From assembly GCA_023254055.1 (NCBI GenBank), contig JALQYN010000055.1, forward strand, positions 1-56,620: DNA of 56,620 bases, given 5' to 3'. Source of the DNA: Polaribacter sp. Lineage in GTDB: Bacteria > Bacteroidota > Bacteroidia > Flavobacteriales > Flavobacteriaceae. Both the position numbers and the translations under genes were made by a program. Below, piece by piece: positions 26,747-35,277 of this stretch (positions are counted from its first letter, which is position 1; the number at the start of each line of letters is the position of its first letter). The notes below the pieces were generated by a model. It was not told the DNA's origin, made no database searches, and saw only the letters and a program-made list of their open reading frames with translations.

Positions 26747-28951
26747 TTACTTCGCTTTTTCAACCAATTCTAATTGTTCAACTTTTGCTTTTGTGGTAAA
26801 TACACCATAGTTGATAAAAATATTGTTTTTTTCTATTTTATCAATAGTACCAACAGCGTTACCATCTACTAATCGAACTCGATCGTTTATTTTAAAGACG
26901 TATTCTGCTTTTGCTTTTGCAATTTTTGTTGCTTCAATTTTCTTTTCTTTACGAACTTCAACCACTTTTTGTAAGACTTCTTTTTCTACTTGTTGAATAA
27001 CTTCCTGCTTCTTTTTCTCAACAATTTTTGCCGATATCTTTTCAGCCTTTGTTTTTGGCTTAGGTGGGTTCTTCTTTAGATACTTCGTTTTTTCTGCAGC
27101 AATCCACTTTTGCAATTCAGCATTCAACAATTTTTTGTTATTGGTCTGTAAATAATGATTTAACAACTCATTTACTTTTCTTCCAATGGTTAACATTTTT
27201 TGATTGCTATCATACAATTCTTGAAAATCGGCTAGTTTATCTTGAATTTTTTGTTCTTTTTCTTGTAAATTATTAATGTGCTCTTTCCCTTTTGATTGCT
27301 GTTTTTCTAAGCTGTCAGAGTTTTTTTGTAACCGATTGCGTTCTTTTTGTAATTTAGAAATGGTTTTATCTAATCTAATTTTTTCAGTTTCTACGCGTTT
27401 TTTTGCTTGGTTAATGATGCTAAATGGTATTCCGTTTTTCTGAGCAACTTCAAAGGTAAAAGAGCTCCCTGCTTGTCCAACATACAACTTGTATAAAGGC
27501 TCTAATGTACGTTCGTTAAATTGCATGTTAGCATTGGTAACATTTTCTAGTTCGTTTGCCAATACTTTTAAATTGGAGTAGTGGGTGGTAATAATTCCGA
27601 ATGCCTTTTTGTTGTAAAACTCTTCTAAGAAAATTTCTGCCAAAGCACCTCCTAATTCAGGATCAGAACCGGTACCAAACTCATCAATTAAAAACAAGGT
27701 ATTCTTATTACATTTCCGTAAAAAATAGCGCATATTTTTTAATCGATAACTATAGGTACTTAATTGATTTTCAATAGATTGATTGTCTCCAATATCGGTT
27801 AAAATAGTATCAAAAATATAGGTTTCACTACGTTCGTCAACCGGAATTAACAAGCCGCTTTGCAACATTACTTGTAACAATCCTATGGTTTTTAAAGTGA
27901 TACTTTTTCCGCCTGCATTTGGACCAGAAATCACAATGATTTGTTGTTCTTTATTCAATACAATAGATTGCGGAATAGTTTCAATTTTATTCTCTTGATT
28001 TTTTTTCCACAATATTGGGTGATATGCTTTTTTAAAATCAATCTTCTTTTCGGAAGTAATTTTAGGCAAAACTGCATGCAAACTATGTCCATATTTTGCT
28101 TTAGCAGCAATAACATCTAAATGTGTTAGAAACTGTAAATAAGAATGTAATAACGGAACAAAAGGTTTAATTTCAGAAGCTAATTCTTTCAATATTTTAG
28201 TTACCTCTTGTTGTTCCTCATAGATTAGGTTTTGTAATTCACGATCGTAATTTAATGTTGCTTGTGGCGCTATATAAACGATGTTTCCAGACTTCGAAGC
28301 ACCTAAAAAGTTTCCTTTTACTTTCCGTCTGTGCATGGCCAATACTGCCAAAACTCTATGATTGTCTATTACAGACTCTCTAATATCATCTAAAAATCCA
28401 GCTGCTGCATATTTGCTTAAATCTCTTGTAAAACTTTCGCCAATTTTTCCACGTATTTTGGCAATATCTTTTCTGATTTCTTTTAATTGAGGTGAAGCAT
28501 TATTAGCTACTTCTCCATAAGAGGTAATAATTTTATGAATTGCATTTGATATGCTTGAGGTGAATTCAATTTCTTGACTGATGTGTTGTAAGGTTGGGAA
28601 ATAAGATTCAAATTTTTTAAAGAAAATCAATAATTCATTTACTGTTTCAGAAATCCCAGCAATCTTTAAAAATGCACTGGCTTCTAAAAAGCTGTTTTCA
28701 ATATTTAAAGTGAAAATTTCTTGAGAAATATCTTCAAAACCGTGATTTGGTATTTTGTTCTCACTAATAAATGAAGAAACATATTCATTGACTAAATTTA
28801 ATTCTTCTTTGAGTAATTCAGAATCTTCAATAGGCTTGATCTGTATAACAGCAGCTTTACCTAAGGTAGAAATACAATAGGTTGCTACATGCTCTAAAAC
28901 TGTAGGAAACTCTAAATCTTGTATTGTTTTTTCTGAAATATTTTTAGACAA
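26747..28951 (-). CDS. mutS2: MutS2-type ATPase lacking the Smr domain
   Basis: In this 734-residue protein, core and clamp helices (about 1-310) lead to the MutS ATPase: Walker A GPNAGGKS (about 339-346), LIDEFGTGSDP Walker B and the STYSYRL / TTHYSNLK segments. A long coiled coil (about 510-660) and a small beta domain (KINDRVRLVDGNAVGTIDKI) follow. Classical MutS2 continues into a C-terminal Smr nuclease domain; this protein ends at the small beta domain, so no Smr endonuclease is present. It may act in recombination control or ribosome rescue, the two roles known for MutS2, without DNA/RNA cleavage by Smr. The gene is divergent from ung. Confidence 0.9.
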   Translation of the reverse strand: MSKNISEKTIQDLEFPTVLEHVATYCISTLGKAAVIQIKPIEDSELLKEELNLVNEYVSSFISENKIPNHGFEDISQEIFTLNIENSFLEASAFLKIAGISETVNELLIFFKKFESYFPTLQHISQEIEFTSSISNAIHKIITSYGEVANNASPQLKEIRKDIAKIRGKIGESFTRDLSKYAAAGFLDDIRESVIDNHRVLAVLAMHRRKVKGNFLGASKSGNIVYIAPQATLNYDRELQNLIYEEQQEVTKILKELASEIKPFVPLLHSYLQFLTHLDVIAAKAKYGHSLHAVLPKITSEKKIDFKKAYHPILWKKNQENKIETIPQSIVLNKEQQIIVISGPNAGGKSITLKTIGLLQVMLQSGLLIPVDERSETYIFDTILTDIGDNQSIENQLSTYSYRLKNMRYFLRKCNKNTLFLIDEFGTGSDPELGGALAEIFLEEFYNKKAFGIITTHYSNLKVLANELENVTNANMQFNERTLEPLYKLYVGQAGSSFTFEVAQKNGIPFSIINQAKKRVETEKIRLDKTISKLQKERNRLQKNSDSLEKQQSKGKEHINNLQEKEQKIQDKLADFQELYDSNQKMLTIGRKVNELLNHYLQTNNKKLLNAELQKWIAAEKTKYLKKNPPKPKTKAEKISAKIVEKKKQEVIQQVEKEVLQKVVEVRKEKKIEATKIAKAKAEYVFKINDRVRLVDGNAVGTIDKIEKNNIFINYGVFTTKAKVEQLELVEKAK

Positions 28952-28973
28952 AATACTATCTTTGATTATAAAG

Positions 28974-28981
28974 CAAAAATA
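28974..28981 (-). promoter_or_regulatory. TAnnTTTG element upstream of mutS2
   Basis: CAAAAATA reads TATTTTTG on the minus strand, 22 bases before the mutS2 start. It lies in the 37-base gap shared with the divergent ung gene. Confidence 0.35.
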
Positions 28982-28988
28982 AGAAAGT

Positions 28989-29654
28989 ATGCAGCTAAAT
29001 ATTGCTGATTCGTGGAAAAATATTTTACAATCAGAATTTGATAAACCCTATTTTAGAAGTTTGGTCAATTTTGTAAAAGATGAATACAATAAAACAGCTT
29101 GTTTTCCTGTAGAAAAAGACATTTTTGCTGCTTTTTCTGCTTGCTCATTTAATGACTTAAAAGTAGTAATTATTGGTCAAGATCCTTATCACGGAGTTGG
29201 ACAAGCAAATGGTTTGTGTTTTTCTGTTCATGACGGAATGAATCATCCACCTTCTTTACGCAATATTTTCAAAGAATTAGAATCAGATATTCAAAAGCCA
29301 GTGCCCATTTCTGGTGATTTATCTCATTGGGCAACACAAGGTGTTTTGTTATTAAATGCAACATTAACCGTAAGAGCTCATGAAGCTGGAAGTCATCAGA
29401 AACAAGGATGGGAAACATTTACGGATGCGGTAATTTCAAAAATATCTAAAGAAAAAGAAGGAGTTGTTTTTTTACTTTGGGGCGGATTTGCACAAAAAAT
29501 GGGAAAAAAAATTGATGCAAAAAAACATGAAATTTTAACTTCAGGACATCCATCTCCATTAAGTGCAAACCGTGGTTATTGGTTTGGAAATAAGCATTTT
29601 TCTAAAACAAATGTGTTCTTAGAGAGTATAGGCAAATCAACAATTGATTGGTAA
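28989..29654 (+). CDS. ung: Uracil-DNA glycosylase, family 1
   Basis: This 221-residue enzyme removes uracil from DNA to start base-excision repair. The catalytic water-activating motif GQDPYHG (about 63-69) and the DNA-intercalation loop HPSPLSANRG (about 186-195) are intact, as is LLLNATLTVRAHEAGSH. Length and motifs are standard. It is divergent from mutS2, giving a small DNA-maintenance pair. A hairpin at 29656-29680 lies just beyond its stop. Confidence 0.97.
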   Translation: MQLNIADSWKNILQSEFDKPYFRSLVNFVKDEYNKTACFPVEKDIFAAFSACSFNDLKVVIIGQDPYHGVGQANGLCFSVHDGMNHPPSLRNIFKELESDIQKPVPISGDLSHWATQGVLLLNATLTVRAHEAGSHQKQGWETFTDAVISKISKEKEGVVFLLWGGFAQKMGKKIDAKKHEILTSGHPSPLSANRGYWFGNKHFSKTNVFLESIGKSTIDW

Positions 29655-29655
29655 C

Positions 29656-29680
29656 AAAAATCCGCTTAAAAAGCGGATTC
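29656..29680 (-). terminator. Terminator hairpin between ung and the small lipoprotein gene
   Basis: AATCCGCTT and AAGCGGATT form a 9-bp stem with a 3-base AAA loop (29659-29679). On the minus strand it is followed by TTTTT, so it best serves the small lipoprotein gene. It may also stop ung transcripts. Confidence 0.75.
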
Positions 29681-29704
29681 ATTGAATTTGAATAAGACTG
29701 TCAA

Positions 29705-29869
29705 CTACCTAGCCGTTGCAATAGCAACAATATTAGTAAATTGAAAGTTTTGTTGAGTTTGTTTCGTTGATGTGTTTTCTGCTAAACCACAGCTAGCTGA
29801 AGTACTTCTACATGATGTGATACTCAAGATTCCTACTGTACAAATTGCAATAAATACTACTTTTTTCAT
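29705..29869 (-). CDS. Tiny lipoprotein
   Basis: A 54-residue frame starts at the ATG at 29869 with MKKVVFIAICTVGILSITSC, a signal peptide ending in a lipobox-like ITSC (Cys20). A short Ser/Thr/Gln-rich mature part of about 34 residues follows, ending VAIATAR. A terminator hairpin follows the stop, which supports a real transcription unit. I do not recognise a family. It fills most of the gap between ung and the DUF2147 gene. Confidence 0.6.
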   Translation of the reverse strand: MKKVVFIAICTVGILSITSCRSTSASCGLAENTSTKQTQQNFQFTNIVAIATAR

Positions 29870-30005
29870 TTTAAACTAAAATTTTAAAAAGCTAAATGTA
29901 CAAATTTTTAATGAACTTCCTAATTTCACACTTCTAGATTATAACGCACAATAAGATGATTTTATTTTGTACTTCGTCATTTATTATTAAAACATTTGTT
30001 TTCGC

Positions 30006-30500
30006 TTATTTAACTCTATACCAGGTTTGAGTTCTATAAAACATGGCTACCCAACCACGAACCTTAAGAGTGTTGCCCGCTTTATCTGAATCATCCATCC
30101 ACATTGTACAGGTATATACTTTTCCTTTTTTAGGGTCAATAATGCTTCCTCCAGCATATTTACTTCTCTTTTGTTGCATGTTTTTAACAATTTCTAGCCC
30201 TATAAGAGGTTGATTTATACCATATTCAGCAGGGCATTGATCACATTTGATATCTTCAAAGCGTTCTTTTCCACTATTTTTTAATGTTTCTGGGTCAAGT
30301 AGTTTAATTATCTTTCCATGATAATTTGCGCCTTTTTTAAAAATTTGGATGTGTGATTTGGTTCTTCCTGTTTCGTCATCAACTGTTTTCCAAACACCAA
30401 CAATATCTTTTTTATTGATAGAGGTTTGCGCAAAAAGAGTAGTTGTAAATAGTAAACAAACAATTACAAGTATATTGGAATGACAAAATGTTCTTTTCAT
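30006..30500 (-). CDS. DUF2147 family exported protein
   Basis: This 164-residue protein has a signal peptide ending TTTLFAQ. The DUF2147 pattern is present: KKDIVGVWKTVDDETG, HIQIFKKGANYHGKIIKL, CDQCPAEY, LIGLEIVKNM, GGSIIDPKKGKVYTC and the final YRTQTWYRV. The fold is a small beta-barrel related to lipocalin-like proteins, and the ligand is unknown. It lies 15 bases downstream of the binding-protein-fold gene on the same strand, so it may be the distal gene of that operon. Confidence 0.85.
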   Translation of the reverse strand: MKRTFCHSNILVIVCLLFTTTLFAQTSINKKDIVGVWKTVDDETGRTKSHIQIFKKGANYHGKIIKLLDPETLKNSGKERFEDIKCDQCPAEYGINQPLIGLEIVKNMQQKRSKYAGGSIIDPKKGKVYTCTMWMDDSDKAGNTLKVRGWVAMFYRTQTWYRVK

Positions 30501-30515
30501 GTGAATTGATTTATT

Positions 30516-31361
30516 TTAAATAAATTTTTCAGCATTTACTTTAGAGCTGATCACTTTAAAAGTAATCATTTTATTCTGTATGTTTTCAATGAACTCTTTA
30601 GTGATTTGATTTTTGCTCTCCCATTCTGTAATTGACAACCATTTTTGAACATCTTCTAATTTCTGTTGATAGCGTTTAGAAAGAATTACATCAATGTTTT
30701 TTAGTTGTTTAAAACCAGTCGTTTCTTTGTTGATAATAGTTAAAATAGTTTTTATCACTTCCGAGTGCTTCTCTAAAATTTCATTTCTCACAGCTATTAC
30801 AAAACAAGGCCATGGAGTAGGACAGTCTCCAATTCTTCTAAAAGTAGCATCATCAACGAAAGGTTTTGTTGTAAAATGCTCCCACATAAAATAATCTGCT
30901 TCACCTTTTGTCAATGCATCAATTCCTCCTTCTAAATCACCCACAACTTTAAACTGTAGGTTGTTCAAATTCCAACCCTGATTATAGGCATTTACAATAG
31001 CCATTAAATGCGAACCAGAACCAAATCTACTAATAGCTATGGTTGCATGTTCTAAATCTGAAATTTGTTGAAAAGAAGAGTTGCGTGCTACATGAATTCC
31101 CCATACCAAAGGACTCTTAACAAAAGTTTGAACAATTTTAGAAGGATTTCCTTCTCCAATATCTTTGATGATTCCTTCGGTTAAAATAATGGCAATATCA
31201 ATTTCTGCATTTCGAAGGGCTGCGTTCATTTCTCCTGTTCCACCAGGAAAATCTTTCCAACGTAAATTGATGTTGTGCTTTGTATACTCTTTATTTTTTA
31301 ACGTTAGATACCAGGGATAATTAAAGTGTTCTGGCACGCCGCCAATAGTAATGTTAACCAT
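30516..31361 (-). CDS. Cytosolic periplasmic-binding-protein-fold protein
   Basis: This 281-residue protein has the two-lobed type II binding fold of the NMT1/ThiY/SsuA kind. Segments include TIGGVPEHFNYPWYLTLKN, FPGGTGEMNAALRNAEIDIAIILTEG, LEHATIAISRFGSGSHLMA and GDLEGGIDALTKGEADYFMWE. It starts directly at the first strand, with no signal peptide or lipobox, and no ABC permease or ATPase gene is nearby. It therefore should act in the cytoplasm, either as an enzyme using this fold (as MqnA, MqnD and Thi5-type proteins do) or as a sensor. Its stop-start junction with the nucleoside phosphorylase is immediate, which suggests a shared small-molecule pathway. Confidence 0.8.
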   Translation of the reverse strand: MVNITIGGVPEHFNYPWYLTLKNKEYTKHNINLRWKDFPGGTGEMNAALRNAEIDIAIILTEGIIKDIGEGNPSKIVQTFVKSPLVWGIHVARNSSFQQISDLEHATIAISRFGSGSHLMAIVNAYNQGWNLNNLQFKVVGDLEGGIDALTKGEADYFMWEHFTTKPFVDDATFRRIGDCPTPWPCFVIAVRNEILEKHSEVIKTILTIINKETTGFKQLKNIDVILSKRYQQKLEDVQKWLSITEWESKNQITKEFIENIQNKMITFKVISSKVNAEKFI

Positions 31362-32228
31362 CTATTCAGCTAATTTATTCAATGTATAGACAATTAAATC
31401 GGCCACAACTTTCCCTGGATCTTTGCTAAAGGTACCATTTGCTCTATTGGCAATAATTGCATTCAAAGAACAAGCATGATGACCTAATAATTTAGACAAT
31501 CCATAAATAGCAGAAGTTTCCATTTCTAAATTGGTAATTCTAATTCCGTTGAAATTAAAACTATCAATTTTATGATTTAGGTTCTTGTCTTCTAAAGGCA
31601 ATCGAAGAACTCTTCCTTGGGGTCCGTAAAAGCCTCCAGCCGTTGCTGTAATTCCTTTAAATACTTTTTCAGAAATTAATTTATTCTCTAATTCTAAACT
31701 GTTTTCTATTAAAATAGGATGTGCTTTTTTGGAGCTCCAATCGGTATGGCTTATAAAAGCGTTTTCTACTTCTAAATTAGAAATAGCATCAATTTGATAG
31801 GAGTGTAGCATTCCGTTTAAATCTAAGCCGTGAGAACCAATTACAAAGCTATCTACAGGAATATCTGACTGCAAAGAACCAGAAGTTCCAATGCGTACTA
31901 TATTTAATTTGGTAAGTGCTTTTTTTGGTTGCCTTGTATGTAGATCGATATTCACCAAAGCATCCAACTCGTTCATCACAATATCGATATTATCTGGCCC
32001 AATTCCGGTTGAGAGTACAGTTAATCGTTTTCCTTTATAAATACCTGTTGAAGTTTTAAACTCGCGCTTTTGTGTAGTGAATTCAACCACATCAAAATGT
32101 TTTGTAATCTTATCTACACGATCTTGATCGCCCACAAAAATGATGTCAGTAGCAATATTTTCTGGATGTAAATTTAAATGATAAACGCTTCCATCTGGAT
32201 TTAAAATCAATTCTGATTCTTGTATCAT
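31362..32228 (-). CDS. Nucleoside phosphorylase (uridine phosphorylase-like)
   Basis: This 288-residue member of the PNP/UDP phosphorylase superfamily splits nucleosides with phosphate to base and ribose-1-phosphate. Family segments are VLSTGIGPDNIDIVMNEL (phosphate and ribose site), NIVRIGTSGSLQSDI, and ITNLEMETSAIYGLSKLLGH carrying the Met-Glu ribose contact. The N-terminal half is longer and less typical than in E. coli Udp. Specificity cannot be read reliably. The start overlaps the end of the DUF1835 gene by 4 bases (ATGA type), and the binding-protein-fold gene follows at once. Confidence 0.88.
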   Translation of the reverse strand: MIQESELILNPDGSVYHLNLHPENIATDIIFVGDQDRVDKITKHFDVVEFTTQKREFKTSTGIYKGKRLTVLSTGIGPDNIDIVMNELDALVNIDLHTRQPKKALTKLNIVRIGTSGSLQSDIPVDSFVIGSHGLDLNGMLHSYQIDAISNLEVENAFISHTDWSSKKAHPILIENSLELENKLISEKVFKGITATAGGFYGPQGRVLRLPLEDKNLNHKIDSFNFNGIRITNLEMETSAIYGLSKLLGHHACSLNAIIANRANGTFSKDPGKVVADLIVYTLNKLAE

Positions 32229-33172
32229 AAAGAGGTAATTTTCAACAACTTTTGTGTAGTGTCGTCGTATAAGAAATTGTATTTTTTAGCACCTCCTAAA
32301 AACGAGAAATCATTTCTCATATTGGCATAGGTGTTTAATAACTGTTGCTGTACTTTTATTCCTGTTTTATTCAATTTTACTGGTGAAAATGAAGAAAAAT
32401 AATCTTTTAAATCATTGATCTGTTTTTTGTATTGAAGATCACCGAACCCGTATTGATTTTCTTGTTGTAATAATTCACGAATCAATTCATCTTGTGAATT
32501 TAAGGTTGAATTTGCAGTAATGTCTAGAATGCTATTTTCAACATTGTTTAATCCGTTTCCAATAGAAGGGAAGCGTTGTAGGTGCACTAATAAACTATCT
32601 ATTAAATACTTAAAAGTTGTATTTTGTTGATATTGATAAACGTTTTGTAACTTAATTGGGTTGTCTGAGCAATACAATTGCCAAACATAATCTGCATATT
32701 CTATATCATCAATAGTTAGTTCTGTTTTGTTTTGATACTGCTCTTTAAGTTGTTTTTCAGTAAGTTCTGCTAAACCAAGTAATTTGTTACTTCCTTTAAC
32801 CTCTCCACTACAGACCAATGATATTTTTCTACCTTTTCTATAACGTTTTAACCAACTGATAACAGCAATCATGTTTATTTGACAAAACAAATCGTACTCA
32901 AACCACAACACAATTTCTTCTTGCGATTTGTGATTACATAAATTTCGATATTCTTTAAGTGTTAAATCTATAAATTGCTTTTTGGTAACTTTATAAGATT
33001 GCTTTAAAAAATCGAATCTAGATTTCCAAAAATGTTCACTACCTACATCTGTACTCGTTTTACCTTCGCAGAGCATTTCTCTCCAAGTTATAAAATCTCC
33101 TTGAAAGTTAAGTTTCTTTAGATAGTTTGTAGTGCTATCACCATTTGTAATGTGTAAAGTTGAAGTTTTCAT
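32225..33172 (-). CDS. DUF1835 domain-containing protein
   Basis: This 315-residue cytosolic protein has the DUF1835 beginning LHITNGDSTTNYLKKLNFQGDFITWREMLCEG and the later EIVLWFEYDLFCQINMIAVISWL, followed by KISLVCSG. No catalytic residues are established for this family. The strict 4-base overlap with the nucleoside phosphorylase start, and the adjacent binding-protein-fold gene, make a three-gene translationally coupled unit. That suggests a joint role around a nucleoside-like compound, but this is inference from position only. Confidence 0.85.
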   Translation of the reverse strand: MKTSTLHITNGDSTTNYLKKLNFQGDFITWREMLCEGKTSTDVGSEHFWKSRFDFLKQSYKVTKKQFIDLTLKEYRNLCNHKSQEEIVLWFEYDLFCQINMIAVISWLKRYRKGRKISLVCSGEVKGSNKLLGLAELTEKQLKEQYQNKTELTIDDIEYADYVWQLYCSDNPIKLQNVYQYQQNTTFKYLIDSLLVHLQRFPSIGNGLNNVENSILDITANSTLNSQDELIRELLQQENQYGFGDLQYKKQINDLKDYFSSFSPVKLNKTGIKVQQQLLNTYANMRNDFSFLGGAKKYNFLYDDTTQKLLKITSL

Positions 33173-33232
33173 AATTAAAAAACGATGCTATAGTTCTTTT
33201 ATTTTCTAGTTGTACTGTTTTAACGTTTTGCG

Positions 33233-33556
33233 TTATCCACCAACACGTTTTACGTTAAATCCTTTTTCTTTTAATAGAGTCATTATTCGATCTCTATAAT
33301 CACCTTGAATAATAATTTTATCATCTTTAAAACTTCCACCTACAGAAAGTTTTGTCTTAATTTCTTTTGCTAATATTTTAAAGTCTGATGTTGCTCCAGT
33401 ATACCCTTCTAAAATAGTAATGGGTTTTCCTTTTCTCTTTTCATATTTACAAATTATCGGATCATCTTGTAACCAAATAGTTGATTTCTCTTCAATCTCT
33501 TCTGGAATCTCTTTGTGTTCAGGGAATAAATTTTTTAGTTGATCTTTTAAGTCCAT
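33233..33556 (-). CDS. SUI1/YciH family translation initiation factor
   Basis: This 107-residue protein has the eIF1/SUI1 fold: KYEKRKGKPITILEGYTG, LAKEIKTKLSVGGSFKDDKIIIQGDYRDRI and LKEKGFNVKRVGG at the end. The bacterial homologue YciH influences start-site and initiator-tRNA fidelity on the 30S subunit. It lies 27 bases downstream of the oxygenase gene, on the same strand. Confidence 0.93.
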   Translation of the reverse strand: MDLKDQLKNLFPEHKEIPEEIEEKSTIWLQDDPIICKYEKRKGKPITILEGYTGATSDFKILAKEIKTKLSVGGSFKDDKIIIQGDYRDRIMTLLKEKGFNVKRVGG

Positions 33557-33583
33557 TATTTTGTTGCCTATTTTCCAGTTAGA

Positions 33584-34531
33584 TTATTTAATCAGACCTA
33601 ATTCTTTCAAACGTTCATTTAAAAACTCACCAGCAGTAATATCATCAAATTGTTTAGGATTTTTAGCATCAATACAGCTTTCTAAGACATTTAATTTCAT
33701 GTCACTAATTGGATGCATAAAAAACGGAATTGAATATCGAGAAGTACCCCATAACTCTTTCGGTGGATTTACAACTCTGTGAATGGTAGATTTTAATTTG
33801 TTGTTAGAGTGTCTAGATAGCATATCACCAACATTGATCATCAATTCATCTGGTTCTGCCATGGCATCAATCCATTCTCCATGATGATTTTGAACTTGCA
33901 ACCCTTTTCCTTGAGCTCCCATTAATAAAGTGATTAAATTTATGTCTCCATGAGCTGCAGCTCTTTCTGCACCTTTTGGTTCGGTTTGTATTGGCGGATA
34001 ATGAATAGGGCGTAGAATACTATTTCCGTTTTTGATATATTCATCAAAATAGGTTTCTTCTAAGCCCAAATGTAAAGACAAAGAACGCAACACATATTTG
34101 GCTGTTTTTTCTAACATCTTATAGGTTTGTTTTCCTATTTCATTAAATCTAGGTAACTCTTCTACAACTACATTTTCTGGATATTCTTTTGCGTATTTAG
34201 AATTTGCATCTACATATTGACCAAAATGCCAAAACTCTTTTAGATCTCCTTCTTTTTTACCTTTAGCGCTTTCTTTACCAAAAGACACATAACCACGTTG
34301 GCCACCAATACCCGGAATTTCATATTTTTCTTTTACCTCCGTAGGTAAATCAAAAAAGTTTTTGACTTCTTTGTACAAATCGTCAACTAAAGTATCGTCT
34401 AAAAAGTGCCCTTTTAAAGCAACAAAACCTATGTTTTCATAGGCGTGTCCTATTTCTTGTATGAATTTTTGTTTTCTGTGAATATCATCCGACAAAAAAT
34501 CGGCCAAATTAACACTAGGTATTTTATTCAT
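33584..34531 (-). CDS. Isopenicillin N synthase-family 2OG/Fe(II) oxygenase
   Basis: This 315-residue non-haem iron dioxygenase has the DIOX_N amino-terminal part (IPSVNLADFL...GFVALKGH) and the double-stranded beta-helix core. The iron triad is visible as AAHGDINLITLL (His-x-Asp) and STIHRVVNPP (second His). The RYSIPFFMHP that follows supplies the Arg-x-Ser 2-oxoglutarate contact. It probably hydroxylates a small molecule; the substrate is unknown. It is common in Flavobacteriaceae and here sits between rlmD-side genes and the SUI1 gene. Confidence 0.9.
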   Translation of the reverse strand: MNKIPSVNLADFLSDDIHRKQKFIQEIGHAYENIGFVALKGHFLDDTLVDDLYKEVKNFFDLPTEVKEKYEIPGIGGQRGYVSFGKESAKGKKEGDLKEFWHFGQYVDANSKYAKEYPENVVVEELPRFNEIGKQTYKMLEKTAKYVLRSLSLHLGLEETYFDEYIKNGNSILRPIHYPPIQTEPKGAERAAAHGDINLITLLMGAQGKGLQVQNHHGEWIDAMAEPDELMINVGDMLSRHSNNKLKSTIHRVVNPPKELWGTSRYSIPFFMHPISDMKLNVLESCIDAKNPKQFDDITAGEFLNERLKELGLIK

Positions 34532-34590
34532 TTTAAATAAATTTTAATAAAGGAAGATAAAGTTAATAAAAACAAGGAATAAACAAAGGA

Positions 34591-35277
34591 TTACTTGCTA
34601 ATAAATGGAATTGTATAAGAAATGGTATAGTTAAAGCCAAAACCCGTTTCTGTTTCAAAAACTCTGTTAAATCCAGGTACATACAAGGTTTTGAAATTTG
34701 TTGGTTGGTCTACACTAAGCATAATTTTATAGGAGAAACTAAAGCCTAAAAATAAATTTTTGAAGGTTTCTACTTTTATTCCTAAAACAAATTCTGTCCA
34801 ATGTGCAGTTAATCCTTTTGTGATTTTTGGTGTTGTAACGGGATTTCCAGAAAAATAATCGCTACCTGTATTAGAAGTAAAACTATTCAACGTTTGTTCA
34901 AAAGCACTGGTTGCATATCTAAAACCTACAAAGATTTCGTTATTCATATCCAACCAATTATCATAGGCATTGTAATTAACGCCAATTTTATAAAAAGATC
35001 CTTTTGAAGTTGAGTTGGTGTAATCTTCTACCGTAATTTCTTCTTGAGTACCAAATTCTGCTGCGATGTACCAATTTTTTGTAATTCTATAATCTGCTAC
35101 AAATTCTAATCCGCTCGAATTAGAATCTATCATTCCCATAATCGGTTTGCTAATATCTATTCCCAATCGTAACCCATAAGCGGTTTTATTAGAAATAGTA
35201 TCTAAAGCTTCTTTTTCTTGAGCAACATTACTTAGTGAAGTAATGAACAAACAAAAACTAATGATATATTTTAACAT
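34591..35277 (-). CDS. DUF6048 family outer-membrane-like protein
   Basis: This protein has about 228 residues from the ATG at 35277 (MLKYIISFCLFITSLSNVAQE), a clean signal peptide; an ATG at 35298 would add seven polar residues. The mature part shows alternating strands and aromatic girdles of a small beta-barrel (RLGIDISKPIMGM, GLEFVADYRITKNWYIAAEFG, FGFNYTISYTIPF). It belongs to a flavobacterial family regularly found beside DUF6452 and RlmD, exactly as here. It overlaps the upstream DUF6452 gene by 20 bases. Function unknown. Confidence 0.82.
   Translation of the reverse strand: MLKYIISFCLFITSLSNVAQEKEALDTISNKTAYGLRLGIDISKPIMGMIDSNSSGLEFVADYRITKNWYIAAEFGTQEEITVEDYTNSTSKGSFYKIGVNYNAYDNWLDMNNEIFVGFRYATSAFEQTLNSFTSNTGSDYFSGNPVTTPKITKGLTAHWTEFVLGIKVETFKNLFLGFSFSYKIMLSVDQPTNFKTLYVPGFNRVFETETGFGFNYTISYTIPFISK

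Noticed and set aside
30516..32228. Assignment of the binding-fold protein and phosphorylase as MqnA/MqnD and MqnB of the futalosine pathway
   Set aside because: The phosphorylase wording is closer to uridine phosphorylase, flavobacteria usually use the classical Men pathway, and MqnC/MqnE are absent here. Kept only as an analogy.
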